In this document: piece by piece, positions 1 through 7,584 of the stretch | How positions within the stretch are numbered: the stretch's first letter is position 1 | How the letters are laid out: the number at the start of each line of letters is the position of its first letter | From: Saccharospirillaceae bacterium | GTDB lineage: Bacteria > Pseudomonadota > Gammaproteobacteria > Pseudomonadales > Oceanobacteraceae | DNA length: 45,700 bases | Assembly (NCBI GenBank): GCA_021208685.1 | Contig: JAJOJJ010000013.1 | Location: 1 to 45,700, forward strand | Direction of reading: 5' to 3' | Translations under genes and position numbers: made by a program | The notes under the pieces: model-generated | Database searches by the model: none | What the model was told of the DNA's origin: nothing | Seen by the model: the letters and a program-made list of their open reading frames with translations, nothing else

Positions 1-143
1 AATGCTGGCTTGTGCGGAAAGTTGCAGAGCCGACTCGACCCACTCGACAGGGATATTTTGGGTAAAGGTAGAAAGGTCAGAGAAGTTGAACAGGTCACTC
101 AGATCAAGCAGGGACTGTTGAAAATGCTAAAAAAATCCGGCAT
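1..143 (-). pseudogene. IS4-family transposase, N-terminal fragment with an apparent frameshift
   Basis: Minus-strand translation of 118-1 contains QNIPVEWVESALQLSAQASI, the N-terminal domain that opens IS4-family DDE transposases; the rest lies beyond base 1. This frame has a TAG stop at 129-127 and no ATG, GTG or TTG between that stop and the window edge. An ATG at 143-141 starts MPDFFSIF in the neighbouring frame. Adding one T to the short T run at about 121-124 would join the two frames into one continuous N-terminus. What is seen is a one-base frame break; that it is a disabling deletion rather than programmed slippage or a sequencing error is inference. The start codon lies inside a hairpin, as in other insertion sequences that limit translation from read-through transcripts. 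Confidence 0.65.
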
Positions 144-164
144 CAGGGTTCTGATACCGGATTT
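133..164 (-). promoter_or_regulatory. Hairpin over the transposase start codon; also terminator-like
   Basis: Arms AAATCCGG (133-140) plus ATCAG (142-146) pair with CTGAT (151-155) plus CCGGATTT (157-164), with one mismatch. On the minus strand the stem contains the likely transposase ATG (143-141) and is followed by seven T residues. It could stop transcription entering the element from outside, or hide the start codon on such transcripts. IS10 and IS50 are known to use start-region structure in that way; its role here is inferred. Confidence 0.55.
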
Positions 165-210
165 TCGTAAAAGCCCGTTCGTGCTTCAAATGCTTAAGTG
201 AACAGCATTA

Positions 211-230
211 CGGCAATTGCCGGGTTTTTT
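211..230 (+). terminator. Rho-independent terminator-like hairpin beside the IS end
   Basis: CGGCAATTGCCG (211-222) is a perfect 12-base palindrome followed by GG and six T. It begins within a base or two of the predicted IS boundary, so the element may have inserted at the foot of a pre-existing terminator whose left side was displaced. A two-base-longer stem would need CC on the left, where IS sequence now sits. Confidence 0.45.
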
Positions 231-244
231 ATTCCTCGTTCCTG

Positions 245-294
245 CGCTCTGCGTGAGAATGCAGCTGCGTCAGCAAGAGCTGCCACGCAGAGCG
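245..294. repeat. Inverted repeat resembling a dispersed intergenic element
   Basis: Left arm CGCTCTGCGTG (245-255) and GCAGC (261-265) pair with GCTGC (279-283) and CACGCAGAGCG (284-294). The sequence resembles the CGCTCTGCGTGG-type imperfect palindromes scattered between genes in many gammaproteobacteria. No second copy was noticed in this window. The remaining bases up to the next gene at 457 show no other structure apart from the ribosome binding site. Confidence 0.5.
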
Positions 295-456
295 TGGGAG
301 CCAGGTGTCAGCCACTTATGAATCCCCGCTGAACAGGAAAAGGCCGATTAGCCCCGGAATCTGAACAGTCATTTCTTTGCAATACGATGACATTTTTATT
401 ACATTGCGCGCCCATTTGCCCGTTTAAGGACAATCCTGTCAATACAAGGAGGTGCG

Positions 457-2229
457 ATGTCCGCGTTATTCCCTTTAATTCCGGTTAAGCTGCTGTTTAT
501 TGGTCTCACTGTGTATATCTGGACCCAGCTGATCAGGCGCGGAACCGTTCTGAACCAACCCCGCGCCAGCCGGTTTATGTTTGCCTTTGCACTGTTAAGC
601 GTGGTTTTGTCTGTTATTTCTGTTGGCAAAATTTATCCCTACGGTGCCGTTACCGATCTGCTGATTTTTGCTGCCGCAACCAGCCTGTTTATGGCCTTGC
701 CAATGCGCTCTCTGGCCGGACGTTTTTCCGGATTTCTGATCATCGCTTTGCCACTGCTCGGCCCTCTGACCTACCTGCTGCATTATCAGGTTGTCGGTGG
801 TGCGATGAATAAAGACAGCTTTATTGCTGTGTTTCAAACCACCCGTGCAGAAGCCGGTGAATATCTGGCCAGCTTTACCTCCGTAATGTCCATCATCCCA
901 CTGCTGTTGGCCATCGCCCTCCTTGTCTGGATCGTTAAACACAATGTCGGCAATGAACGTAAAGTACTGCCAGTCAAAACCGCCACGACTTATTTCCTGC
1001 TGAGCATACTGATGATTGCCCTTGCACCGCTGGAAAAAGGCTTATTTACCTACCCGGTGGATGTTTACGTCAGCTATCAGAAAGAAATGGCCACAACCAA
1101 AGAGCGCATGGCGCAATTCAGCGAGCGAAATATCAAAAAAGACTACCGCATCAGCAAAGAGGGTGAAGGCGAAGTCTATGTTGTGGTTGTCGGTGAATCA
1201 CTGAATAAACACCATATGGGGGTCTACGGTTATGAACTGGACACCACCCCTAACCTGCAGCGCCTGAAAGATGAGGGCAACCTGTTTATTGCTGATAATT
1301 CTTTCTCCAATTATCCGGGCACAATGGCGGCGCTGTCGCATGCGCTGACGGCGGCCAATCAGAAAAACAATACCTCCTATACCGAGTCACCCGGCATTGT
1401 TGAATTAATGAATGAAGCCGGTTTCATGACCCACTGGCTGGGCAATCAGCCACTGTCCAACAGTTACGATATGATTCTCGGTCTGATCGCCAAAGAGGCT
1501 CAGGATGTTCAGCTGACGTTTGATATTGAATTCCACAGCATGTCACACAAAAATCATCAGCCGGACGGGGTTCTTCTGCCGCTTTATAAAGATATTCTGG
1601 CGCAGCGCGATGCCGGGAAAAATCAGGCGATTTTTGTTCACCTCATGGGCAACCATACCGATTACTGTGAGCGCTATCCGGAAGCGTTTAAACGCTACGA
1701 AGTGTCAGCGATGGATGCGCTGTATTCACATATTTTTAAAGGTGGTCTCGGTCATTCCCGCGAGTGTTATGATAACAGCATTCTCTACAACGACTATGTC
1801 GTCAGCACGCTGATCGGAGAGCTGCAAAACGCACTCGGGGAAAATGGCATTGGCGGCCTGCTCTACTTTGCCGATCACTCTGAAGACATCGAACGTGGTG
1901 TTGGACATTCCAGTGCCAACTTCTCTTACGACATGGTCGAGTCTCCGGCGCTGATCTGGTTATCTCCGGCTTATCAGCAAATACAGACCAACCAAACCGC
2001 CGCGCTGCGTCACAACCTGAGCCAGTATTATCCCAACGATTTTATTTTCGATACCGTTATTGGCATGACTGGCACTCAGATGGAGGGCAGCCATTATTGC
2101 AACAGCTGCGATCTGTTCAGCTTTGCCTACGATCTCCCGGCAGAAAATGCCCGTACCATGCACGGCAAACTGGCCTACAAACCCCTGAAAGACGCCTCAC
2201 CGGCGGCGATCACGGTAGCGGAACACTGA
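457..2229 (+). CDS. Phosphoethanolamine transferase (sulfatase fold), EptA/CptA-like
   Basis: The 590-residue protein has about six hydrophobic segments in residues 10-192, then a periplasmic alkaline-phosphatase-fold domain. This is the layout of enzymes that move phosphoethanolamine from phosphatidylethanolamine to lipid A, LPS core or periplasmic glucans. The nucleophile region is VVVVGES (242-248, Ser248) followed by HHMGVYGY and DTTPNL. Later metal/substrate motifs are HLMGNHTDY and DHSED with GHSS. The family usually has DHGE; Ser replaces Gly here. Several cysteines (CERYPEAF, SRECYDNS, YCNSC) fit the disulfides common in the soluble domain. AAGGAGG at 446-452 fixes the ATG. Family assignment is firm. 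The acceptor is not determined, so polymyxin resistance is only a possibility. It is monocistronic as far as can be seen. Confidence 0.88.
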   Translation: MSALFPLIPVKLLFIGLTVYIWTQLIRRGTVLNQPRASRFMFAFALLSVVLSVISVGKIYPYGAVTDLLIFAAATSLFMALPMRSLAGRFSGFLIIALPLLGPLTYLLHYQVVGGAMNKDSFIAVFQTTRAEAGEYLASFTSVMSIIPLLLAIALLVWIVKHNVGNERKVLPVKTATTYFLLSILMIALAPLEKGLFTYPVDVYVSYQKEMATTKERMAQFSERNIKKDYRISKEGEGEVYVVVVGESLNKHHMGVYGYELDTTPNLQRLKDEGNLFIADNSFSNYPGTMAALSHALTAANQKNNTSYTESPGIVELMNEAGFMTHWLGNQPLSNSYDMILGLIAKEAQDVQLTFDIEFHSMSHKNHQPDGVLLPLYKDILAQRDAGKNQAIFVHLMGNHTDYCERYPEAFKRYEVSAMDALYSHIFKGGLGHSRECYDNSILYNDYVVSTLIGELQNALGENGIGGLLYFADHSEDIERGVGHSSANFSYDMVESPALIWLSPAYQQIQTNQTAALRHNLSQYYPNDFIFDTVIGMTGTQMEGSHYCNSCDLFSFAYDLPAENARTMHGKLAYKPLKDASPAAITVAEH

Positions 2230-2339
2230 GCCTGCATTGCTGCAAGCCCGGCCCATAAAGCCTGGCTTGCTATTACCTCTGTACTTTCTGCTAACATGCG
2301 CTCTGATACTCCTTAACGTTCAGTCAGCGGAAATACATT

Positions 2340-2858
2340 ATGGGTGCATATCTGGTTCAGATTCATTGCCAGCAGTGGGAAAAGTCGCAGCGCGGTGAAC
2401 CCTATGCATCCCTGCGGCTGAACCAGCCGGATCGCACAGTCACAAACCCCATACGGCAACTGCCACACATTCCGCTGGGAAATGGTCAGCAGTTAAGACT
2501 TGATATTCACGGCGATGACCGTCCGTCAGCGCGATATCCTGACGGACGCTTCCGTCTGAAAAAAATTGGTGGACTCGGCTGGCAACTGGACAGAGTGCTG
2601 TTCTATCAACAGCAGGACGGAGCCATATGCCTGCGGCACAGCAGTGGTCAGTTTGATCAGTGGCAACTGCATGATGGCTGGCTGCAATACCGTTACCGGC
2701 AACGTTACCGGGTAGAAGAAACAGACGCTCTTTACTGGCTTTATGAGCAGGTCATCATCAACCTGGCGTATTTTCCTGACAGCTACGGACAGGAACAGAT
2801 TTTTATGGAAAACAGCCCTGCCCGCACGATTGAGGACAACGATCCTGACGGCTGTTAA
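2340..2858 (+). CDS. Hypothetical protein, 172 residues, Gln/Arg/Tyr-rich
   Basis: I do not recognise a family. The protein is soluble in appearance: no signal peptide, no membrane segment. It is rich in Gln, Tyr and Trp, with segments such as QFDQWQLHDGWLQYRYRQRY around residues 105-125 and an acidic tail ending IEDNDPDGC. The start ATG has a weak GGAA about 12 bases upstream. It lies 110 bases after the phosphoethanolamine transferase and 136 before the acyltransferase, all on the same strand, so it could belong to the same transcript. A weak AAGCCCGG/CCTGGCTT stem without a T run (about 2245-2270) lies between it and the upstream gene. Codon use looks like its neighbours, which supports a real gene. 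Confidence 0.6.
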   Translation: MGAYLVQIHCQQWEKSQRGEPYASLRLNQPDRTVTNPIRQLPHIPLGNGQQLRLDIHGDDRPSARYPDGRFRLKKIGGLGWQLDRVLFYQQQDGAICLRHSSGQFDQWQLHDGWLQYRYRQRYRVEETDALYWLYEQVIINLAYFPDSYGQEQIFMENSPARTIEDNDPDGC

Positions 2859-2994
2859 ATAACCGGTTCAAAGCATCACCGGCTGTTCAGCCGGCGCAAC
2901 ATACCATCCCTTACAAAACCCAATATTGCCGCCTCAGCGCTCTTTATCTAACATAGCTCACACGTTAACAGCCCACCGGAACACGGATATCAAT

Positions 2995-3918
2995 GTGAGC
3001 AAGGCAACACCATCGACTGATTTTACCCGATTATTGATTTCAACCGGCATCGGCATCATAAGCTCGTTTGCCCTGCTCATTCATACGCTGTTTCTCGGCG
3101 TATTTCTTTATGCGTTTATCCTGCTGCGTATCATCCTGCCCGCACGGCAGGCACAACAACTGGCCAATCCGGTGATCACCGCCATCGCCACACTCTGGCT
3201 GGCCGGTATTCTGTGGTGGCTGAATCATATTCACCGCGTGCGCTGGGATATCAGCGGACTGTCGCGCCAGGGGAAAAATGACTGGTATCTGCTCAGCGCC
3301 AATCATCAGAGCTGGGTGGATATTTTTGTTCTGTATCAGATTTATCATGGCAAGGTTCCGCTGCTGAAATTCTTTATTAAAAAAGAACTGGCCTACGTAC
3401 CCATTGTCGGGCAGGCCTGGTGGGCACTCGACTTCCCGTTTATGCGCCGCTATTCCAAACAGTTTCTGGCAAAGCATCCGGAAAAAGCCGGTGATGATTT
3501 AAAAGAAACCCAAAAAGCCTGCGAAAAATTTTCGCGGACTCCAACCAGCGTGATGAATTTTCTTGAAGGCACGCGTTTTACCCGCGAAAAGCATCGCAAC
3601 CAGCAATCACCATTCAAGTACCTGCTGAAACCCAAAGCGGGCGGCCTGGCGTTTGCCATTCAGGCTCTGGGGGATAAATTCAGCGCCTTAACCAACGTCA
3701 CCATTTATTATCCGCAGGGCATTCCAACGTTCTGGGACATGATGTGCGGACGCTTTAAGCACGCGGTTATCCGGATTGAGGAACAACCCATCCCGGAGCA
3801 TTTCAGCAAAGGCGATTATCAGAATGATGATGCTTTGCGCCTCGAAATCCAGCAATGGGTGACACAAATATGGGAAGAAAAGGACAAGCTGCTCGCACAG
3901 ATGCACCGGCAGCAATGA
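2995..3918 (+). CDS. yihG: Lysophosphatidic acid acyltransferase, YihG/PlsC type
   Basis: Predicted inner-membrane 1-acyl-sn-glycerol-3-phosphate acyltransferase, which adds the second acyl chain in phosphatidic acid synthesis. With the GTG start at 2995 it is 307 residues, close to the roughly 310 of E. coli YihG. An in-frame TTG at 2926 gives a 23-residue extension without a ribosome site and was not chosen. Hydrophobic segments lie at about 18-45 and 62-76. The catalytic HX4D box is NHQSWVD (103-109, His104, Asp109). The FLEGTRFT block lies at 189-196. Other segments shared with YihG are ALDFPFMRRYS, EKHR and a C-terminal QQWVTQIWEEKDKLL. A strong bidirectional terminator follows immediately and separates it from convergent aspS. 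Confidence 0.87.
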   Translation: MSKATPSTDFTRLLISTGIGIISSFALLIHTLFLGVFLYAFILLRIILPARQAQQLANPVITAIATLWLAGILWWLNHIHRVRWDISGLSRQGKNDWYLLSANHQSWVDIFVLYQIYHGKVPLLKFFIKKELAYVPIVGQAWWALDFPFMRRYSKQFLAKHPEKAGDDLKETQKACEKFSRTPTSVMNFLEGTRFTREKHRNQQSPFKYLLKPKAGGLAFAIQALGDKFSALTNVTIYYPQGIPTFWDMMCGRFKHAVIRIEEQPIPEHFSKGDYQNDDALRLEIQQWVTQIWEEKDKLLAQMHRQQ

Positions 3919-3927
3919 TTGACCAAT

Positions 3928-3957
3928 AAAAAACGGGAGCCGAAGCTCCCGTTTTTT
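3928..3957. terminator. Bidirectional rho-independent terminator between yihG and aspS
   Basis: AAAAAACGGGAGC (3928-3940), loop CGAA, GCTCCCGTTTTTT (3945-3957). The 13-base stem is perfect and has A and T tracts on both sides, so it can end the rightward yihG transcript and the leftward aspS transcript. Confidence 0.92.
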
Positions 3958-3971
3958 ATGCTGGCGGGAAA

Positions 3972-5753
3972 TTACTCCGCCGCAGCCGGTTTCGCTTTTT
4001 CACGCAGCTTAATGTGCAGATCACGCAGTTGCGCACTGCTCACTTCACCCGGCGCCTGAGTCATCACACAGGCCGCTGACTGAGTTTTCGGGAAGGCAAT
4101 CACTTCACGGATGGAGTTAGCACCGGTCATCAGCATCAGCAGACGATCCAGACCAAACGCCAGACCACCGTGCGGTGGCGCACCGAATTTCAGCGCATCC
4201 AGCAGGAAGCCGAATTTCTCACGCTGCTCTTCTTCCGAAATACCCAGTGCACGGAACACTTCCTGCTGCATATCCTGATCGTGGATACGGATAGAACCAC
4301 CGCCCAGCTCAACGCCGTTCAATACCATGTCATACGCGCGGGACAACGCACTCAGAGGTTCTTTGGCCATGACTTCTGGCGAACAGATCGGGGCGGTAAA
4401 CGGATGGTGCAGAGAGGTGATGCTGCCGTCGTCGTTCTCTTCGAACATCGGGAAATCCACCACCCACAACGCCGCCCACTCACAGGTGTACATGTTCAGA
4501 TCGGCGGCGATCTTGCAGCGCAGTGCACCCAGTGCATCGCACACAACTTTGGTTTTATCCGCACCGAAGAACACAATGTCGCCGTTCTTCGCACCGAGTT
4601 TTTCCATGATCTTCAGTGTGTTGTCGTCGCCGATGAACTTAATGATCGGAGACTGCAGACCTTCAACGCCTTTTTCCAGTTCGTTGACTTTGATCCACGC
4701 CAGACCTTTGGCACCGTAAATAGAGACAAACTGAGTGTATTCGTCGATCTGTTTACGGGACAGTTCAGCACCGCCCGGTACTTTCAGGGCAGCCACGCGG
4801 CTCTTGGGATCTTTGGCCGGGCCGGAGAATACTTTGAAATCGATGTCCTGCAGGAATTCGGCAACATCAACAATTTCCATCGGAATGCGCATATCCGGCT
4901 TGTCTGAACCATAACGGCTCATGGCTTCGGAATACGGCATGCGCGGGAAACTGCCCAGATCCACGCCCAGCTCCTGCTGGAAGATTTCTTTAATCATGCC
5001 CTGTGCGATACCCATGATGTCATCTTCGTTAATGAAAGACGCTTCGATATCAATCTGGGTGAATTCAGGCTGACGGTCAGCACGCAGGTCTTCATCACGG
5101 AAACACTTGGCAATCTGGTAGTAGCGGTCAAACCCCGCGACCATCAGCAGCTGCTTGAACAGCTGTGGCGACTGCGGCAGCGCGAAGAACGAACCTTCGT
5201 GAGTACGGCTCGGCACCAGATAATCGCGCGCACCTTCCGGCGTGGCGCGGGTCAGAATCGGGGTTTCAAAATCCCAGAAACCGTTGGCTTCCAGATAACG
5301 ACGCACATGGGAAGTGACCTTGGAACGGAAACGCAGCTTGTCCTGCATTTCCGGACGACGCAGATCCATAAAGCGGTACTTCAGGCGCACATCCTCGCCC
5401 ACATCGGCGTAACCATCCAGCGGAAACGGCGGAGTTGCGGCTTTGTTCAGGATGTTGATTTCTTTACCCAGCACTTCGATCATGCCGGTTTTCATATTGG
5501 CGTTGGTGGTGCCTGCCGGGCGACCACGGACACGACCGGTGATCTGCACCACAAATTCAGAACGCACACTGTCAGCCGTGGCAAAGGCTTCCGGGGTATC
5601 CGGGTCAAACACCACCTGCACCATGCCTTCACGGTCACGGACATCCAGGAAGATCACGCCACCATGATCACGGCGACGGTGCACCCAGCCAGAAAAAGTT
5701 ACGGTTTGGTCGATCAAGGTTTCGTTGATATCACCACAGTAATGTGTGCGCAT
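3972..5753 (-). CDS. aspS: Aspartyl-tRNA synthetase (probably non-discriminating)
   Basis: Charges tRNA-Asp in the cytosol. Order of domains: N-terminal OB fold (about 1-105), class II catalytic core with the bacterial GAD insertion, C-terminal extension. Landmarks: [24 protein letters not shown] (194-204), motif 2 [18 protein letters not shown] (218-235) and motif 3 [12 protein letters not shown] (from about 533). The start MRTHYCG is preceded by AGGA seven bases upstream; a longer frame adds five residues without a ribosome site. Length 593 matches the usual 590. The anticodon-binding loop reads HRRRDHGG with His30. That matches the histidine known in Pseudomonas aeruginosa AspRS, which also charges tRNA-Asn, rather than the leucine of E. 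coli. By inference this organism would need GatCAB. A TATACT -10-like hexamer lies upstream on the minus strand (5839-5834). Confidence 0.97.
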   Translation of the reverse strand: MRTHYCGDINETLIDQTVTFSGWVHRRRDHGGVIFLDVRDREGMVQVVFDPDTPEAFATADSVRSEFVVQITGRVRGRPAGTTNANMKTGMIEVLGKEINILNKAATPPFPLDGYADVGEDVRLKYRFMDLRRPEMQDKLRFRSKVTSHVRRYLEANGFWDFETPILTRATPEGARDYLVPSRTHEGSFFALPQSPQLFKQLLMVAGFDRYYQIAKCFRDEDLRADRQPEFTQIDIEASFINEDDIMGIAQGMIKEIFQQELGVDLGSFPRMPYSEAMSRYGSDKPDMRIPMEIVDVAEFLQDIDFKVFSGPAKDPKSRVAALKVPGGAELSRKQIDEYTQFVSIYGAKGLAWIKVNELEKGVEGLQSPIIKFIGDDNTLKIMEKLGAKNGDIVFFGADKTKVVCDALGALRCKIAADLNMYTCEWAALWVVDFPMFEENDDGSITSLHHPFTAPICSPEVMAKEPLSALSRAYDMVLNGVELGGGSIRIHDQDMQQEVFRALGISEEEQREKFGFLLDALKFGAPPHGGLAFGLDRLLMLMTGANSIREVIAFPKTQSAACVMTQAPGEVSSAQLRDLHIKLREKAKPAAAE

Positions 5754-6118
5754 CGCTTGGTCCTGCATCTAATCGTCAATGAAGTTGCCGACGGGCCGGA
5801 ATATAGAAGGCGTGCCGGAAATAAAAGGCGGGCAGTATAACGGATTTTGGCGGCAATCCGATACCTCAGCCGCCGGATTCGTGTAACCTGAGCCACAGGC
5901 TGCGGCAATGGCGATGCCGCGTATTGCTGAAACCGGGCTGATCAGCCGCGGTGATACCGACCGCCAACGCCATCATGAACTCCGGTGAGGGTAAAACACT
6001 GCGCCGGAATTGCAGCCGGGGTTCCGTTTACAGCGGGCGATCAACCCGGACCCCGGCGTTCAATAGCGGTATGTGTGTCTGAGCCTCTCCAGAAGAAAGT
6101 GGCAGAAAAGACCGGTAA
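5754..6118. other. Long intergenic stretch upstream of aspS, no gene recognised
   Basis: About 365 bases between the aspS start and the structured leader of the HU gene. The aspS-proximal part should hold the aspS promoter: TATACT on the minus strand at 5839-5834 is a good -10, but no clear -35 is seen. The rest (5860-6118) is GC-rich, with short inverted repeats and no frame having a ribosome site or protein-like composition. It may contain the promoter for the structured RNA that follows, which I could not locate. Confidence 0.4.
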
Positions 6119-6215
6119 ATGTTTCAGAAAATGCTGACAGATAGTCACAAATCACGTTTTGTGATGAAAAACCCCTAAAAAACAGGGGTGAAGTGCTTGC
6201 TTCACCCTTTTTTTT
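6119..6215 (+). promoter_or_regulatory. Possible attenuator-type leader or small RNA upstream of the HU gene
   Basis: Three hairpins follow each other: TCACAAA/TTTTGTGA (6145-6164), ACCCCT/AGGGGT (6171-6189), and a strong terminator (6186-6215). The second and third share bases 6186-6189, so they cannot form together; this is the geometry of a terminator/anti-terminator switch. A 19-codon frame starts ATG at 6119 (MFQKMLTDSHKSRFVMKNP) and stops at 6176-6178, inside the second hairpin, as a leader peptide would. Its ribosome site is poor. The same elements could equally be the end of an independent small RNA. The structure is seen; the function is inference. Confidence 0.4.
6186..6215 (+). terminator. 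Strong rho-independent terminator about 100 bases before the HU start
   Basis: GGGTGAAG (6186-6193), loop TGCTTG, CTTCACCC (6200-6207), then eight T (6208-6215). There is no plus-strand protein gene in the preceding 2 kb for it to end, so it must stop either an RNA starting in 5840-6150 or the HU leader itself. Confidence 0.85.
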
Positions 6216-6317
6216 AAATAAGAATTCTCTTGTTTCTCCGAAAATACGCAGCAGTTCAGCGTCAACCTGCAATGGAGAAACCCGAACCCGGAACAACAAC
6301 ACCAAAAGGATCAGACC

Positions 6318-6851
6318 ATGGCTGCAACAAAATCTCCGGCGGCAAAAGCCCCTGCGAAAAAAGCGGTTGCTAAAGCACCAGCCAAAGCACCGGCGGCTAA
6401 AAAAGCCGTCGCCAAAGCACCTGCAAAGAAAGCCGTCGCTAAAGCGCCAGCGGCGAAAAAAGCCGTCGCTAAAGCTCCCGCTGTTAAAGCACCTGCCGTT
6501 AAAGCTGCAGCTCCGGTAGCACGCAAGACCACCGCAATTACCGAAAAATACAGCAAAACCCAACTGCTGAATGAAATTGCTGAAAATACCGGTCTGGCCC
6601 GTAAAGACGTTAACACCGTACTGGAAGAACTGACCGCGGTGATCGAACGTCATGTTAAAAAGCGTGCCGTAGGCGAGTTTATCCTGCCAGGTCTGCTGAA
6701 AATCAAGACCGTTAAGAAGCCAGCTCAGAAAGCCCGCAAGAACGTACCGAACCCATTCCGTCCGGGTGAAACCATGGATGTTGCAGCTAAGCCTGCCAGC
6801 ACCAAGGTAAAAGTTCTGCCACTGAAAAAACTGAAAGATATGGCAATGTAA
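6318..6851 (+). CDS. HU-family DNA-binding protein with histone H1-like Lys/Ala/Pro tail
   Basis: Nucleoid protein of 177 residues. Residues 1-70 are almost only Lys, Ala, Pro and Val, built on repeats of KKAVAKAPA, like histone H1 tails and the AlgP-type tails of pseudomonads. Residues 77-172 form an HU/IHF fold: SKTQLLNEIAENTGLARKDV, then VGEFILPGLLKIKTV, then the DNA-binding arm region PNPFRPGETMDVAAKP and the C-terminal VKVLPLKKLKDM. The tail should bind DNA without sequence specificity and drive compaction; that role is inferred from composition. AAAAGGA about eight bases upstream supports the start. The gene is flanked by terminators on both sides, so it is expected to be a single transcript, perhaps controlled by the structured leader. 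The repeats make this tail prone to length change. Confidence 0.92.
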   Translation: MAATKSPAAKAPAKKAVAKAPAKAPAAKKAVAKAPAKKAVAKAPAAKKAVAKAPAVKAPAVKAAAPVARKTTAITEKYSKTQLLNEIAENTGLARKDVNTVLEELTAVIERHVKKRAVGEFILPGLLKIKTVKKPAQKARKNVPNPFRPGETMDVAAKPASTKVKVLPLKKLKDMAM

Positions 6852-6905
6852 GCCATTGTCTTGTGGTGATGGCTGATACGCATCCGGACTGACCGGATCA
6901 TGATT

Positions 6906-6937
6906 AAGCGACCGCTGGCAACCGGTCGCTTTTTTTT
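6906..6937 (+). terminator. Rho-independent terminator of the HU gene
   Basis: AAGCGACCG (6906-6914) pairs with CGGTCGCTT (6923-6931), followed by a T run to 6937. A smaller stem ATCCGG/CCGGAT (6882-6898) precedes it. Confidence 0.9.
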
Positions 6938-6996
6938 GCCTTGCTGTTTTCGTCTCTCAACCGCGCAAGCGATAAACACTGTGGTCATTGCTGAAC

Positions 6997-7584
6997 ATGC
7001 CGGATCGGATCCCCCTTCTTAACGACATACGCCACTGCAGACTCTGCGCCCACCACCTGCCACTAGGGCCTCGCCCGGTTGTCCGCGCATCGGCTACGGC
7101 ACGCCTGCTGATTATTGGCCAGGCACCGGGAACCAGAGTTCATCACAGCGGCATTCCCTGGGACGACGCCAGCGGCCAGAGGCTCCGGCAATGGCTGGGG
7201 ATGAGCCATGACGTGTTTTATGACGACAATGCCGTGGCCATAATGCCGATGGGATTTTGCTATCCGGGAAAAGGTAAAAGCGGCGATTTACCGCCGCGTT
7301 CAGAATGCGCGCCGCAGTGGCATGCACAATTGCTGGCAGCCATGCCCAATATCCGCCTGACCCTGCTGATTGGTCAGTATGCGCAGAACTATTATTTGCA
7401 CGATGAACATCGCAACCTGAGTGAACGCGTTGCACACTGGCGTGATTTTCCGCAGAATTTTTTTGCTTTGCCACATCCCTCGCCACGCAACCAGTTATGG
7501 CTTAAAAAACATCCGTGGTTTGAGCAGGAAGCCATCCCTGCCCTGCAGCAACGGATTCACCGACTTCTGGAAAATACGCCATGA
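6997..7584 (+). CDS. Uracil-DNA glycosylase superfamily protein
   Basis: About 195 residues with the UDG fold. An N-terminal cysteine pair CRLCAHH (about 14-20) is followed by LLIIGQAPGTRVHHSGIPWDD (motif A GQAPG at 41-45), IMPMGFCYPGKGKSGD, TLLIGQYAQNYYL and the motif B-like LPHPSPRN (159-165). It is short for family 4 enzymes and keeps only part of an iron-sulfur cysteine set, so uracil removal is likely but not certain. The ATG at 6997 was preferred to the TTG nine bases earlier; neither has a good ribosome site. Its stop codon overlaps the next gene (ATGA at 7581-7584), so the two are translationally coupled. Confidence 0.82.
   Translation: MPDRIPLLNDIRHCRLCAHHLPLGPRPVVRASATARLLIIGQAPGTRVHHSGIPWDDASGQRLRQWLGMSHDVFYDDNAVAIMPMGFCYPGKGKSGDLPPRSECAPQWHAQLLAAMPNIRLTLLIGQYAQNYYLHDEHRNLSERVAHWRDFPQNFFALPHPSPRNQLWLKKHPWFEQEAIPALQQRIHRLLENTP

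Larger units (their letters stand above)
1..210 (-). mobile_element. Outer end of an IS4-family insertion sequence, cut by the window edge
   Basis: Read on the minus strand, bases 1-118 encode a typical IS4-transposase N-terminus. Outside it lie a start-codon hairpin (133-164) and, at 192-209, the sequence TAATGCTGTTCACTTAAG on the minus strand, which resembles an IS4-type terminal inverted repeat. The element therefore enters from the left and ends near position 210. The other inverted repeat and any target-site duplication lie outside the window, so the exact boundary is inferred. Confidence 0.6.

Noticed and set aside
10-201. 63-codon plus-strand frame at the left edge
   Set aside because: It lies antisense to the transposase N-terminus and across the hairpin; no ribosome site.
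2245-2270. Terminator after the phosphoethanolamine transferase
   Set aside because: The stem is imperfect and lacks a T run, so it was not called.
4170-4907. 245-codon plus-strand frame
   Set aside because: Antisense shadow of aspS.
6060-6653. 197-codon minus-strand frame, Phe/Gly/Arg-rich
   Set aside because: It is the mirror of the HU gene's Lys/Ala/Pro repeats; the composition is an artefact of that repeat.
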